From: Bradyrhizobium japonicum USDA 6
GTDB lineage: Bacteria > Pseudomonadota > Alphaproteobacteria > Rhizobiales > Xanthobacteraceae
Length of the DNA stretch: 64,000 nucleotides
Direction of reading: 5' to 3'
Assembly (NCBI RefSeq): GCF_000284375.1
Contig: NC_017249.1
Location: 4,132,001 to 4,196,000, forward strand
Shown here: one piece after another, positions 38,609 through 47,120 of the stretch
Layout: each line of letters starts with the position of its first letter
How positions within the stretch are numbered: position 1 is the stretch's first letter
Position numbers and translations under genes: made by a program
The notes under the pieces: model-generated
What the model was told of the DNA's origin: nothing
The model's database searches: none
The model's input: the letters and a program-made list of their open reading frames with translations, nothing else

Positions 38609-39979
38609 TCACGCCGCGAGCGGGATGGTGGCGGCGACGCTTAGGCCTCCTCGCGCAGGCAGGATCGAGAGCGATCCGCCGGCCGCCGCGACCCGCTCGC
38701 GGATGCCGGTGAGGCCGAAGCCGGCCGACTGCGCCACGCGTGTCGCATCGCCGCCGCCGTCGTCCTCGACACGGATCAGCAGCGCGTCGTCGTCACCGGC
38801 GCGCCGCTCGATGCGCAGGGAGATTTCGCGCGCCGAGCTGTGGCGCAGTGCGTTGGTCAGGCATTCCTGCGCCACGCGATAGGCGGTGGTGGCGGCCGGG
38901 CCGCTGATGTCGGTGAGGTCGCCCTTGAGATCGAGCCGGATGGTCGGCTCCGCTGCGCTTTGCGAGCGCCAGCTGTCCACCAAATTGACCAGGCTGGCCT
39001 CGAGCCCAAGCTCCTCGGGCAGGGGATTGCGCAGGCGTTTGAGCGCATCGCGCAGCGAGGCCATCAGATGATGGGTGGCCTGCGAGATCATGCGCGCGTC
39101 CTGCGCGATTCCGTTATCCTTGCTCTGCTTCGCGCTTGCCGTCTCGATCGTGTTGGCAAAGGCGAGGATGGCGGAGAGATTTTGGCCGAACTCGTCGTGC
39201 AGCTCGCGGGCGAGCGCGCGGCGTTCGTCGTCGCGGATCTCGATCAGCCGCCTTGTCAGCGCCGCGCGCTGTTCGGTTGCTTCCTCCAGCCGGCCGCCGA
39301 GCTCGCCGACGGCGCTGCCGATCATCGCCAGCTCCATGGAGCGGAAGCGCGGCAGTTTCGTGCGATACTGGCCCCGCGCCATGCGCTGGAGCGCGGTGAC
39401 GATGGTGCGCGCCGGCGCCAGCGCGTGTGCGATGGCGAGCGACGCCAAGAGCGCGATCGCCGCCGCCATCAGAAGCGCGACATCGACCACGTTGAGGAGA
39501 TACTCCCAGGCAAGCGAGATGGCCGCCGCGGCATCCGGTGTCGCGACGACCGTTCCGGCGGCTGCTGCGCGGGGACTGACGGGCCTTATCACTTCGGCGT
39601 GGCTGCCGAGGAAGATGGGTACGATCGCGGTGAACCAGCGCGGCGGCGTCTTGCCCAGCCCCACACTCTGGCCGCAGAGCGGCCTTTCGAATGCAATGGC
39701 GGGCTGGAACTCGACGCAGACGCCGGGCGAGATCAGCTTCATCGTCTCCAGGGTGCGCCACTCCGGAACCGGCAAAAGCTGCTCGCGCGTTCTGCTGCTG
39801 CGCAACAAGAACTCGTGCCAGTACAGCGCCTGAAGCGCCTGCGCGACCCGCTGCGCCGAGGCCGCGGTCGCCCGGTCGACGCTGCGATAGGCGTCGAACG
39901 TGGCCCAGACGGTCGCAGCGCCAAGGCAGAGCGCGACGATCAGCAGCAGACGGGCGACAAGCTGAAGCACGAGGCGCAT
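38609..39979 (-). CDS. Sensor histidine kinase, HisKA_3 (NarX/UhpB) type
   Basis: 456 residues from ATG 39979. An N-terminal membrane helix (VARLLLIVALCLGAATVW), a periplasmic domain of about 120 residues with several Pro-rich loops, and a second helix pair near VALLMAAAIALLASLAIAH lead to a HAMP region. The HisKA_3 motif is RRALARELHDEFGQNLSAIL with the phosphorylated His, and the ATPase has VAQECLTNALRHSSA and the GFGLTGIRERVAAAGG loop. It partners the response regulator encoded just downstream. The periplasmic ligand is unknown. It is divergent from the channel/kinase cluster at 40194, 214 bp away. Confidence 0.9.
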   Translation of the reverse strand: MRLVLQLVARLLLIVALCLGAATVWATFDAYRSVDRATAASAQRVAQALQALYWHEFLLRSSRTREQLLPVPEWRTLETMKLISPGVCVEFQPAIAFERPLCGQSVGLGKTPPRWFTAIVPIFLGSHAEVIRPVSPRAAAAGTVVATPDAAAAISLAWEYLLNVVDVALLMAAAIALLASLAIAHALAPARTIVTALQRMARGQYRTKLPRFRSMELAMIGSAVGELGGRLEEATEQRAALTRRLIEIRDDERRALARELHDEFGQNLSAILAFANTIETASAKQSKDNGIAQDARMISQATHHLMASLRDALKRLRNPLPEELGLEASLVNLVDSWRSQSAAEPTIRLDLKGDLTDISGPAATTAYRVAQECLTNALRHSSAREISLRIERRAGDDDALLIRVEDDGGGDATRVAQSAGFGLTGIRERVAAAGGSLSILPARGGLSVAATIPLAA

Positions 39980-40193
39980 GCGATCACCCTCAACGTTTGG
40001 TAAGGTCAGCCTAACAACGCCGCCGCGCCTTGCCAATTGCGGGGTTTGGGCCGGATTGCAGCTCGGGCAAATTTCCCAAGCCGGATTGGGCATGGCTCTT
40101 TGGACCGCGCGCGGCGGCTTTGATCTAATCGGGGTGGAATCGTTGCAGGCCAGTCCCTGCAAGCCAATCCCTGCAAGCCAGGAGCGGTGCAGC

Positions 40194-40964
40194 ATGAGTT
40201 CGATGACGATTGGACCGATCGCGGGGTCTGCTGCCGACCCATCCGAGCGCAGCGCGCTGCTGTTCTGGATGATCTTCACCGGGCTGTCGATCTTCGCCGT
40301 CGTGCTGCTGTGGCGCTTCGGCCTGATCCGTCTGATGCTGACCTCGGACCGCACCTACATTTCCAGCGTGATCGCGCTGCTCTATGTCGTCACCTGCGGT
40401 CACTGCTTCCTGCGGACACGGGCGATCGCCCGTGAAGGCGCGGCGGCGCGGCGCTGCCGGGCGGTGCTCGCGGCGCCCGGGGGCAGCAAGGCGCTCGACG
40501 GCAGCGCGGCCGCGCTGCCACGCGGGCTGGTGCGGGACCACATCGAGAGCCTCGTGACGAAAGCGTCCGCGCAGGACTACCGGGCGGTCGACCAGACGCT
40601 GCTGCTGCGAACGCTGGCCGACCGGCTGCGCGGCTCCAACGGGTTCGGTGCCTTCGTCTCGGACACGCTGATGAAGCTCGGCCTGCTCGGCACCATCATC
40701 GGCTTCATCATCATGCTGGCGCCGATCGCGGGGCTGGATGCCGCCGACAAGGTCGCGATGCGCTCCTCGATGGGGCTGATGAGCGACGGCATGGCGGTCG
40801 CGATGTACACCACGCTGGCGGGCCTCGTCGGCTCGATCCTGGTCCGCATCCAGTATTACATGCTGGATGCCGCGACCCAGCGGGTGTTCTCGGATGCTGT
40901 GGTGCTGACCGAGACCTATGTAACGCCGGTGCTGGAACGCAAAGGCGCTGGAACCGCGTCATGA
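40194..40964 (+). CDS. MotA/TolQ/ExbB-type proton channel subunit
   Basis: 256 residues. Four membrane helices are visible (about residues 21-46, 52-72, 160-178 and 198-218). The third, KLGLLGTIIGFIIMLAPIAG, and the fourth, DGMAVAMYTTLAGLVGSILV, are the MotA/ExbB channel signature; the Gly-Thr pair and Ser/Thr residues would line an ion path. The cytoplasmic loop between helices 2 and 3 is about 85 residues. The ATG at 40194 has a GGAGCGGTGC site; two copies of TCCCTGCAAGCCA lie just upstream (40154-40181). The next gene starts inside its stop codon, so a tight complex is likely. Not a canonical TolQ, ExbB or MotA by neighbourhood. Confidence 0.8.
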   Translation: MSSMTIGPIAGSAADPSERSALLFWMIFTGLSIFAVVLLWRFGLIRLMLTSDRTYISSVIALLYVVTCGHCFLRTRAIAREGAAARRCRAVLAAPGGSKALDGSAAALPRGLVRDHIESLVTKASAQDYRAVDQTLLLRTLADRLRGSNGFGAFVSDTLMKLGLLGTIIGFIIMLAPIAGLDAADKVAMRSSMGLMSDGMAVAMYTTLAGLVGSILVRIQYYMLDAATQRVFSDAVVLTETYVTPVLERKGAGTAS

Positions 40965-41647
40965 TGGATGACTTTGGTCTCTATCCGCGCGAGGAGCCGT
41001 TCGATCCGCTGGGCGTGATGCTGTTCAAGGCGCTCCAGGTGATCGCCTTCCTGTTCTTCCTCGCGCTCCTCGCGGTGTCGCCCGATGCCAAGGACGGCAA
41101 GATCGACTCCAAGGCCGAGTTCATGATCACGCTGGACTGGCCGGACAGCCATCCAGACGATCTCGACCTGTTCGTGCAGGATCCCGCAGGCAACATCGCC
41201 TGGTATCGCCACCGCGAAGCCGGCTTCCTCACGCTCGATCGCGACGACCGGGGCGGGGCCAACGATTTCATCATGGTCAACGGCAAGAAGATCGCCTCGC
41301 CGATCCGCGAGGAGATCGTCACGGTGCGCGGCATCCTCGCCGGTGAATACACCGTCAACGTCTCGCATTTCGTGGCGACGACCGGCGAACCGGTCCAGGC
41401 CAATGTGAAGGTGCAGAAGCTCAATCCGACCGCGCAGGTGGTCTTCGACAACAAGTTCACGCTCGATCACACCGGTGACGAGAAGACCGCGGTGCGGTTC
41501 CGGCTCGATGCGGAGGGAAAGGTCGTCAATGTGGACCAGCGGCCGAAATCGCTGCTGGAGACGTTCCGCAGCAGTTGGCGCAACGGCGCCGATCTCGACC
41601 CGCGGACGGGGGTGAGCAGGAACGCTGTGAGGGTGCGCCGTGACTAG
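40961..41647 (+). CDS. Single-pass membrane protein with DUF2135-like periplasmic domain, putative channel partner
   Basis: 228 residues. An 18-residue cytoplasmic start (MMDDFGLYPREEPFDPLG) precedes one membrane helix (residues about 19-40), then a periplasmic domain with WPDSHPDDLDLFVQDPAGNI, similar to the DUF2135 domain of YfaP-like proteins, and a beta-rich remainder (GILAGEYTVNVSHFVATTGE). The topology matches ExbD/MotB, which are single-pass partners of ExbB/MotA, but the periplasmic domain is not the OmpA-like or ExbD fold. It overlaps the previous gene by four bases and the next gene by eight bases, so the three are translated together. Confidence 0.6.
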   Translation: MMDDFGLYPREEPFDPLGVMLFKALQVIAFLFFLALLAVSPDAKDGKIDSKAEFMITLDWPDSHPDDLDLFVQDPAGNIAWYRHREAGFLTLDRDDRGGANDFIMVNGKKIASPIREEIVTVRGILAGEYTVNVSHFVATTGEPVQANVKVQKLNPTAQVVFDNKFTLDHTGDEKTAVRFRLDAEGKVVNVDQRPKSLLETFRSSWRNGADLDPRTGVSRNAVRVRRD

Positions 41648-42245
41648 CCCGCAGACGGTCATCCTCACGCTGTCGGTCGCCTACGCCGTTATCGGCGCGC
41701 TGCTGCTGGTTGTGCTGGTCTATGCGCGGCTGCACTGGTCGTTGAAGGCCGTCGCGGTGGTCGTGACCAGCGCCTTCTATGTCGTCAGCTTCACCGAGAT
41801 GCGCGGGCTGCTGGGCTGGGCCAGTTCCGACCGGCTGCCGGCGACCTTCAAGCTGCTGAAGGCCCGCATCGTCGAGCCGCATTCGCTGGAGGGCGATCCC
41901 GGCTCGATCTATCTCTGGGTCGAGCAGCTCGACGAAGACAATCGGCCGAGCGGCATCCCGCGCGCCTTTCGTGTGCCCTACAATGACAGGCTGGCCGACA
42001 AGACCCATGCGGCGGAGAACGAGATCGCGCTGGGACATCCGCAAGGCGGCCGCGCCGCCGATTTCGGCGGCGGCGATGGCAGCCTGATCGACATGGTCCG
42101 GGAATACGTGACGCCCAAGACCATTCTGGAGACCACCGGCGGCGATTCCTCGACCGGCGAATTCCTGGCACCACCCGCCGGCGCGGAAGGCGCGGTGTTC
42201 ACCCCGATTCCGCCGCCCCGGATGCCGCCGAAGGACGAGCAATAG
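41640..42245 (+). CDS. Hypothetical two-helix membrane protein of the channel cluster
   Basis: 201 residues from GTG 41640, which overlaps the end of the preceding gene. Two hydrophobic stretches near the start (residues about 8-27 and 35-52) are followed by a mainly extracytoplasmic or cytoplasmic soluble part with LKARIVEPHSLEGDPGSIYL, Gly-rich segments and a Pro-rich C-terminus. No family is recognised by eye. Gene overlap and order place it as the third component of the channel module. Its end is followed by a gap with a perfect hairpin and then the phosphoesterase gene. Confidence 0.6.
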   Translation: MTSPQTVILTLSVAYAVIGALLLVVLVYARLHWSLKAVAVVVTSAFYVVSFTEMRGLLGWASSDRLPATFKLLKARIVEPHSLEGDPGSIYLWVEQLDEDNRPSGIPRAFRVPYNDRLADKTHAAENEIALGHPQGGRAADFGGGDGSLIDMVREYVTPKTILETTGGDSSTGEFLAPPAGAEGAVFTPIPPPRMPPKDEQ

Positions 42246-42320
42246 GCTCTTCACTATCGCCGCAGGGCCCCGCTGGAAAACGCACCCGCACTGGCGCATC
42301 TTCTTGACGTCCCTCAATTT

Positions 42321-42345
42321 GGCCTTATCGGCTTCCGATAAGGCC
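42321..42345. promoter_or_regulatory. Perfect hairpin between the membrane genes and the phosphoesterase gene
   Basis: GGCCTTATCGG-CTT-CCGATAAGGCC: an exact 11-bp inverted repeat with a 3-nt loop, followed by only TTT and then a GGAGGGT ribosome binding site before the GTG start at 42363. The short T tract makes it a weak terminator candidate. It could be an internal terminator/attenuator or a structure controlling translation of the phosphoesterase and kinase genes. Confidence 0.7.
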
Positions 42346-42362
42346 TTTGGGGTGGAGGGTGC

Positions 42363-43103
42363 GTGCTTCTCGCTGTCTTCTCGGATATCCACGGCAACCG
42401 GCAGGCGTTCGAGGCCTGCCTGAAGGTTGCCCGCGCGAAGGGCGCGGAGCGGTTCGTCCTGCTCGGCGATTTCGTCGGCTATGGCGCCGATCCAGAATGG
42501 GTCGTGGATACCGTGATGGGTCTGGTCCGGGAGGGTGCCATCGCCGTCCGCGGCAATCATGACGAGGCGGTCAACACCACGACCGAAGCCATGAATGCGG
42601 AGGCGCAGATCGCGATCGAATGGACGCGCGGACGGCTCGACGTCGCGCAGCGGCGGTTCCTCGCCGAGCTGCCGATGCTGGTGGATGAGAAGGAGCGCCT
42701 TTACGTCCACTCGGAGGCCTCGAGCCCACAGCGCTGGCACTATGTCCGCTCGACGGCGGATGCCGCCAAGAGCCTGATATCGACGCCCGCCCATGTCACC
42801 TTCTGCGGCCACATCCATCGCCCGGCGCTCTATTCGATGTCGGTGACGGCGAAGATGACGAGCCTCGTGCCCAAGACCGACGTTTCCGTGCCGCTGCTGC
42901 GCGGGCGGCAATGGCTGGCCGTGCTGGGTTCGGTGGGCCAGCCTCGCGACGGCGATCCATCCGCAGCCTTCGTGCTGTTCGACACCGTGTCGTGTCAGAT
43001 CACCTATTGCCGCGCGCCCTATGACATTGCGAGCGCAGCGAACAAGATTCGCGAGAACGGCCTGCCGCCCTGGCTCGCCGACCGGCTGTCGCAGGGACGC
43101 TAG
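42363..43103 (+). CDS. Calcineurin-like metallophosphoesterase
   Basis: 246 residues from GTG 42363. The dinuclear metal centre residues are complete: FSDIHGN (D8, H10), LLGDFVGYG (D36), VRGNHDEAV (N65, H66), YVHSEAS (H116) and CGHIHRPALY (H150, H152). The family includes YfcE-type phosphodiesterases and protein Ser/Thr phosphatases of the PrpE-like class. The location six nt before a Ser/Thr kinase gene suggests it removes phosphate from the same protein targets. This is inference; activity on nucleotides is also possible. Confidence 0.88.
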   Translation: MLLAVFSDIHGNRQAFEACLKVARAKGAERFVLLGDFVGYGADPEWVVDTVMGLVREGAIAVRGNHDEAVNTTTEAMNAEAQIAIEWTRGRLDVAQRRFLAELPMLVDEKERLYVHSEASSPQRWHYVRSTADAAKSLISTPAHVTFCGHIHRPALYSMSVTAKMTSLVPKTDVSVPLLRGRQWLAVLGSVGQPRDGDPSAAFVLFDTVSCQITYCRAPYDIASAANKIRENGLPPWLADRLSQGR

Positions 43104-43109
43104 AGGCCG

Positions 43110-44543
43110 ATGCCGCAACCCCTGGTCAAATCAGGCGCCGAGATCGACGGCTACACCATCGGCGACTGCGTCCATGCCGGCGGCATGGCGACGCTATGGA
43201 CCGTCACCCATCCCGGCATCGACGTGCCGCTGCTGATGAAGATTCCGCGGGTGTCGGAGGGCGAGGACCCCGCCGCGATCGTCTCGTTCGAGATGGAGAT
43301 GATGATCCTGCCGCGGTTCGCCGGGCCGCACGTGCCCTCGTGTTTCGGCACCGGCGACTTCGCGCACCAGGCCTACGCCGTGATCGAACGCATTCCCGGG
43401 ACCACGCTCTACAAGCGGCTGCCCGACCTGCCGCTCCCATATGAGGAGGCGCGGCAGCTCGTCGCGAAGATCGCCGCCGCACTGGCCGATCTGCACCGGC
43501 AGAACGTGATCCATCACGACATCAAGCCGAGCAGCATCATGTTCCGCGATAGCGGCGAGGCGGTCCTGATCGACTACGGCCTGTCGCACCACAACCATCT
43601 GCCGGACCTGTTGCAGGAAGAATTCCGCCTGCCATACGGCACCGCGCCCTACATGGCGCCCGAGCGGCTGTTGGGGGTACGCGACGATCCGCGCAGCGAT
43701 CTGTTTTCGCTAGGCGTGCTGCTCTATTTCTTCACCACCGGCGAGCGTCCCTTCGGCGAGGGCGAGACGCTGCGCGCGATGCGTCGCAGGCTGTGGCGCG
43801 ATCCGCATCCGCCGCGCGAATTGCGCGCGGACTATCCGCCCTGGCTTCAGGAGGTGGTATTGCGGTGTCTCGAGATCGAGCCGGTGTGGCGCTATCCGAC
43901 CGCGTCCCAGCTCGCCTTCGATCTCGCTCATCCGGAGCAGGTGAAGCTCACCGCGCGTTCGGAACGGCTGAAGCGCGACCCGTTAAGCGTGGCCTGGCGG
44001 CGGCGCTTCAACCTGGGCGTCATGGCGCCGCGCGCGAAATCGGACGTCGCCGCACAAATCGCCTCCAGCCCGATCCTCGCGGTCGCGCTCGATACGGTGG
44101 AAGGCGCGGGCGAGCTGAACGAGGCACTGCGCGTGACGACCGAGCGCATTCTCGCGACGCTGCCGTCGGCGCGGCTTGCCTGCGTCAACGTTCTCAAGCT
44201 CAACCGCATCGCGATCGACCGGACGCTCGACGAGCAGGGCTCCAACAAGCATATCGACCGGCTGGTCGCGCTCCGGCATTGGGCGACGCCGCTCAAGCTG
44301 GATGAGAGCCGGCTGTCGGTTCACGTGCTGGAGGCCGTCGACCCCGCCGCGGCGCTGTTGGAATTCGCCGAGGCCAATCAGGTCGACCACGTCATCATCG
44401 GCGCGCGGCAGAGCTCGTTCCGCCGCACGCTGCTCGGCAGCGTCTCGGCCAAGGTGGCCTCGGAGGCGGCCTGCACCGTCACTGTGGTACGGCCGCCGCG
44501 GATGGCTGCGGCGAAACCAGGCGCCGGCGTCGTGTGGGGCTAG
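43110..44543 (+). CDS. Ser/Thr protein kinase fused to a universal stress protein domain
   Basis: 477 residues. Kinase domain (about 15-275): AGGMATLW loop, K44 in LLMKIPR, catalytic loop HHDIKPSS (D137, K139), DYG instead of DFG (D155), and APE at 183-185. The usual HRD Arg is His and the catalytic-loop Asn is Ser, so activity may be reduced. A linker and a USP domain (about 320-462) follow, with VIIGARQSSFRRTLLGSVSA matching the ATP-binding USP loop. No membrane segment is present. It lies six nt behind the phosphoesterase and 850 bp behind the membrane module. A kinase/USP fusion could link nucleotide or stress sensing to phosphorylation of the channel. Which protein it phosphorylates is unknown. 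Confidence 0.88.
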   Translation: MPQPLVKSGAEIDGYTIGDCVHAGGMATLWTVTHPGIDVPLLMKIPRVSEGEDPAAIVSFEMEMMILPRFAGPHVPSCFGTGDFAHQAYAVIERIPGTTLYKRLPDLPLPYEEARQLVAKIAAALADLHRQNVIHHDIKPSSIMFRDSGEAVLIDYGLSHHNHLPDLLQEEFRLPYGTAPYMAPERLLGVRDDPRSDLFSLGVLLYFFTTGERPFGEGETLRAMRRRLWRDPHPPRELRADYPPWLQEVVLRCLEIEPVWRYPTASQLAFDLAHPEQVKLTARSERLKRDPLSVAWRRRFNLGVMAPRAKSDVAAQIASSPILAVALDTVEGAGELNEALRVTTERILATLPSARLACVNVLKLNRIAIDRTLDEQGSNKHIDRLVALRHWATPLKLDESRLSVHVLEAVDPAAALLEFAEANQVDHVIIGARQSSFRRTLLGSVSAKVASEAACTVTVVRPPRMAAAKPGAGVVWG

Positions 44544-44549
44544 GAAAGA

Positions 44550-44741
44550 TCACGCCGCGTGGGCGGCGTGGACGGAGCGCTTGCGGCGGATCGGCCAGCA
44601 GAATTGCGGGCCGGGCTCGCCGTGATCCGCGCCGCCGCCGAAATACTGGATGATCTCGCGGCAGGGCTCGCAATTGAAGAGGTTACGCGACGCGGATGCC
44701 TTGGTCATTTCCTTCAGGCAGTTCGGGCAGTGCGGCTTCAT
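44550..44741 (-). CDS. Small zinc-ribbon-like protein, 63 residues
   Basis: The frame starts MKPHCPNCLKEMTKASASRN and contains CPNC and CEPC pairs 19 residues apart, a four-Cys zinc ribbon arrangement, then a short tail with the low-complexity HAAHAA end. The start context is weak (no clear ribosome binding site), and the gene is convergent with the kinase gene, with only six bases between stop codons. Function unknown. Confidence 0.6.
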   Translation of the reverse strand: MKPHCPNCLKEMTKASASRNLFNCEPCREIIQYFGGGADHGEPGPQFCWPIRRKRSVHAAHAA

Positions 44742-44947
44742 CAGGCGTGGTCCAGAAAAGAATTCAATGCCGGCGCGGTGACCGGAGCGGGTGATCCGGG
44801 TCCGCCATCTCGGGCCCGGTGTCGTCGCGCCTCTCGCCTTCGGTGCGTTCGAGCCGACCGAAGAAATAGTCGAGGTCAGGATGCGGGCGCCGCGGGATGC
44901 GGCACCTGCGCTTCGCTTGACGCTTCACGAGCGCGATCTGCATGGGC

Positions 44948-45088
44948 TCAGGCCCGGTACCAGTCGCGGCGGACGATGCGGGCCGAACGTGCCGGGACCT
45001 TCACCGGTCCGGCCGACGGGCCAAACACAACAAACGCACTGAAACCAAGCCACAACGCCACGCCAGTCCAAACCAGGGTCGTCGTCAT
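44948..45088 (-). CDS. Small single-pass membrane protein, 46 residues
   Basis: Starts at ATG 45088 behind a GGGAGCACATC ribosome binding site. One hydrophobic helix (TTTLVWTGVALWLGFSAFVV, residues about 2-21) is followed by a basic tail RIVRRDWYRA on the cytoplasmic side. Not recognised as a known family; the strong start site makes it more likely to be real than chance. The preceding in-frame residues are not used. Confidence 0.55.
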   Translation of the reverse strand: MTTTLVWTGVALWLGFSAFVVFGPSAGPVKVPARSARIVRRDWYRA

Positions 45089-45243
45089 GATGTGCTCCCG
45101 CGAAAACAGGCAAGAATCACTAGCGGTGATTTGCACGAATCAGGGAAGTCCGGAGGAGTACGGATCAAGGTTGCAATTTTAGGCATTGCGCGCCGCAACA
45201 CCCGCAAGATCCGCAGCCTTTCAGCGAATGTCTTGCTTGCGCT

Positions 45244-45945
45244 TCAGATCGCTTCGCCGCGTGCGCTTGCGGCGGCGTTGCGGATCGCGGCGATGTTTGT
45301 CTTGTACGCTTCCTGCGTGCCGCCCTTGAACACGGAGGTGCCGGCGACGAAGGCGTTGGCGCCCGCCGCGGCCAGGGGACCCGCGACATCGGGACCGACG
45401 CCGCCATCGACCTCGATGTCGATCGGACGGCCCGCCGTCATCGCGCGGATGTCGCGGATCTTGCCGATCGCGGAGGGGATGAAGGCCTGGCCGCCGAAGC
45501 CGGGATTGACCGACATCACCAGCACGAGGTCGACGAGGTCGATGACGTATTCGAGCACGCTGATCGGCGTGCCCGGGTTCAGCGAGACGCCGGCTTTCTT
45601 GCCGAGCGCGCGGATCGCCTGGAGCGAGCGGTGCAGATGGGGACCTGCTTCCGCATGCACGGTGATGTGGTCGCAGCCGGCTTTTGCGAAGGCCTCCAGA
45701 TAGGGGTCGCAGGGCGAGATCATCAGATGCGCGTCGAAGATCTTCTTGGTGTGCGGGCGCATCGCCTTGATGACGTCGGGGCCGTAGGAGATGTTGGGAA
45801 CGAAATGACCGTCCATCACGTCGAGATGGATCCAGTCGGCGCCGGCCGCGTCCACCGCGCGCACCTCTTCGCCGAGCTTGGAGAAGTCCGAGGCCAGGAT
45901 CGAGGGCGCGATGGCCAGGGGGCGGGGAGTGAAGGCTTGGGTCAT
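45244..45945 (-). CDS. rpe: Ribulose-phosphate 3-epimerase
   Basis: 233-residue TIM-barrel enzyme interconverting D-ribulose 5-phosphate and D-xylulose 5-phosphate in the pentose phosphate and Calvin pathways. Markers: [35 protein letters not shown] (metal-binding His and Asp), HLMI, the catalytic [12 protein letters not shown] loop and the phosphate-site VDGGVGPD. Start ATG 45945. Single gene; the surrounding genes are unrelated. Confidence 0.96.
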   Translation of the reverse strand: MTQAFTPRPLAIAPSILASDFSKLGEEVRAVDAAGADWIHLDVMDGHFVPNISYGPDVIKAMRPHTKKIFDAHLMISPCDPYLEAFAKAGCDHITVHAEAGPHLHRSLQAIRALGKKAGVSLNPGTPISVLEYVIDLVDLVLVMSVNPGFGGQAFIPSAIGKIRDIRAMTAGRPIDIEVDGGVGPDVAGPLAAAGANAFVAGTSVFKGGTQEAYKTNIAAIRNAAASARGEAI

Positions 45946-46197
45946 GGCGCGGTGTCCCGTGGCGGCCGTGAAAGATGATGCTCGCCTAACATGGGCCTCT
46001 CAGCCGGGCAATGCAGGGGTGGCTTGCTTCCTGTGGGCGGAAATTTCTGCCGCGACCGGCATGAATTGCCGGTGTTCCCGAGCCGCGCCCGGCGTCGCGA
46101 AGCCGGATTTCATTGAGCTTTTTGCGCTGGCACGACGCTTGCTGACATCACCGGCAGAACATTGGCTGCGGCGTGCCGCATCGGTCGGAGTTGTGCA

Positions 46198-46989
46198 ATG
46201 TTGTTTGCCCTTGGTGCCGTATCGAGCGCGCTCGACGCAATCCAGTCGCTGACGAACTCGAAATCGTCCTCGTCGACCCAGAAGACGGGGTCTTCGCAGA
46301 ACGCGCCGATCAATCCGTTCGCGATCGACAGCGGCAGCAGCACGACCAGCGGCGCGACCTCGCCGGTCAACGCGGGCAAAACTCCGCAGATCGCGCCTGA
46401 GACGATGAATGCGCTGTTCGCCGCGCAGAGCCAGTCGTCCAGCAGCACCGGCAGCACGGCCAGCTCGACCTCGTCGAGCTCGGCGTCTTCGACCCCGACG
46501 AGCCGCGACGCCGCGCTGAAGGACTTGTTCTCGCAGATCGACGGGGACGGCGACGGCAAAATCACCAAGTCCGAATTCGAGAACGCGCTGGGGGCCGGCG
46601 GCACCAACCTCGCGCAGGCCGATGATGTGTTCTCGAAGATGGATACGAATTCCGACGGCAGCGTCAGCCTGGATGAGATGTCGAAGGCGCTGAAGAGCGG
46701 CCATCACGGCCAGCATGCCCACGGTGCCGGCGGCTCCGGCGACGGATCGGATTCCTCCGCGAAGCCGAGCGGCGGATCGACCTCGACCACGACGACCGCC
46801 GCCGATGGCTCGACCACCACCACCGTCACCTATGCCGACGGCTTCAAGATGTCGACGACGGTCCCTGGCGCCTCCAGCTCCTCTCGCAATTCGGCCTACG
46901 ATCTGTTCGCGCAGTTGATGCAGCGGCAAGGCGGGCAGGGCCAAGGCGCCTCAGCGACGGCCGGTTCGTCGATGTCGATGAGCGTCTGA
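46198..46989 (+). CDS. EF-hand calcium-binding protein with Ser-rich linker
   Basis: 263 residues from ATG 46198. The first residues MLFALGAVSSALDAIQSL are moderately hydrophobic but lack a clear signal-peptide cleavage site. A Ser/Thr-rich, low-complexity stretch (about 22-104) follows, then two canonical EF-hand loops: 115-126 (DGDGDGKITKSE) and 149-160 (DTNSDGSVSLDE), and another Ser/Thr/Gly-rich region. It is likely an acidic, calcium-responsive protein with disordered flanks. Some Bradyrhizobium strains carry similar EF-hand proteins; the role is unknown. Confidence 0.8.
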   Translation: MLFALGAVSSALDAIQSLTNSKSSSSTQKTGSSQNAPINPFAIDSGSSTTSGATSPVNAGKTPQIAPETMNALFAAQSQSSSSTGSTASSTSSSSASSTPTSRDAALKDLFSQIDGDGDGKITKSEFENALGAGGTNLAQADDVFSKMDTNSDGSVSLDEMSKALKSGHHGQHAHGAGGSGDGSDSSAKPSGGSTSTTTTAADGSTTTTVTYADGFKMSTTVPGASSSSRNSAYDLFAQLMQRQGGQGQGASATAGSSMSMSV

Positions 46990-47120
46990 CGCCCACTCGC
47001 TGTCATGCCCCGGCTTGCCGCCTTCGCTAAAGCTTCGGCGGCCGAGCACCCTAGCGGCCCCGGCGTAGCCTTGGCGGAGCCGGGACCGACGCGCGATATG
47101 TGGTGAGAGGCGCGTGCCCC

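Noticed and set aside
37951..39979. Assigning the NarL-type two-component pair to nitrate control
   Set aside because: Sequence shows only the family; no nitrate reductase or transport genes are nearby and the periplasmic domain lacks a recognised nitrate motif.
40194..42245. Zorya-type anti-phage system based on the MotA-like gene
   Set aside because: The partner is not an OmpA-like ZorB, and no ZorC, ZorD or ZorE type gene is present; the neighbours are a phosphoesterase and a kinase.
46990..47120. A further palindromic repeat after the EF-hand gene
   Set aside because: GTCATGCCCCGGC-like text and GCC/GGC-rich partial arms are present but no clean inverted repeat could be followed, so it is not listed as a feature.
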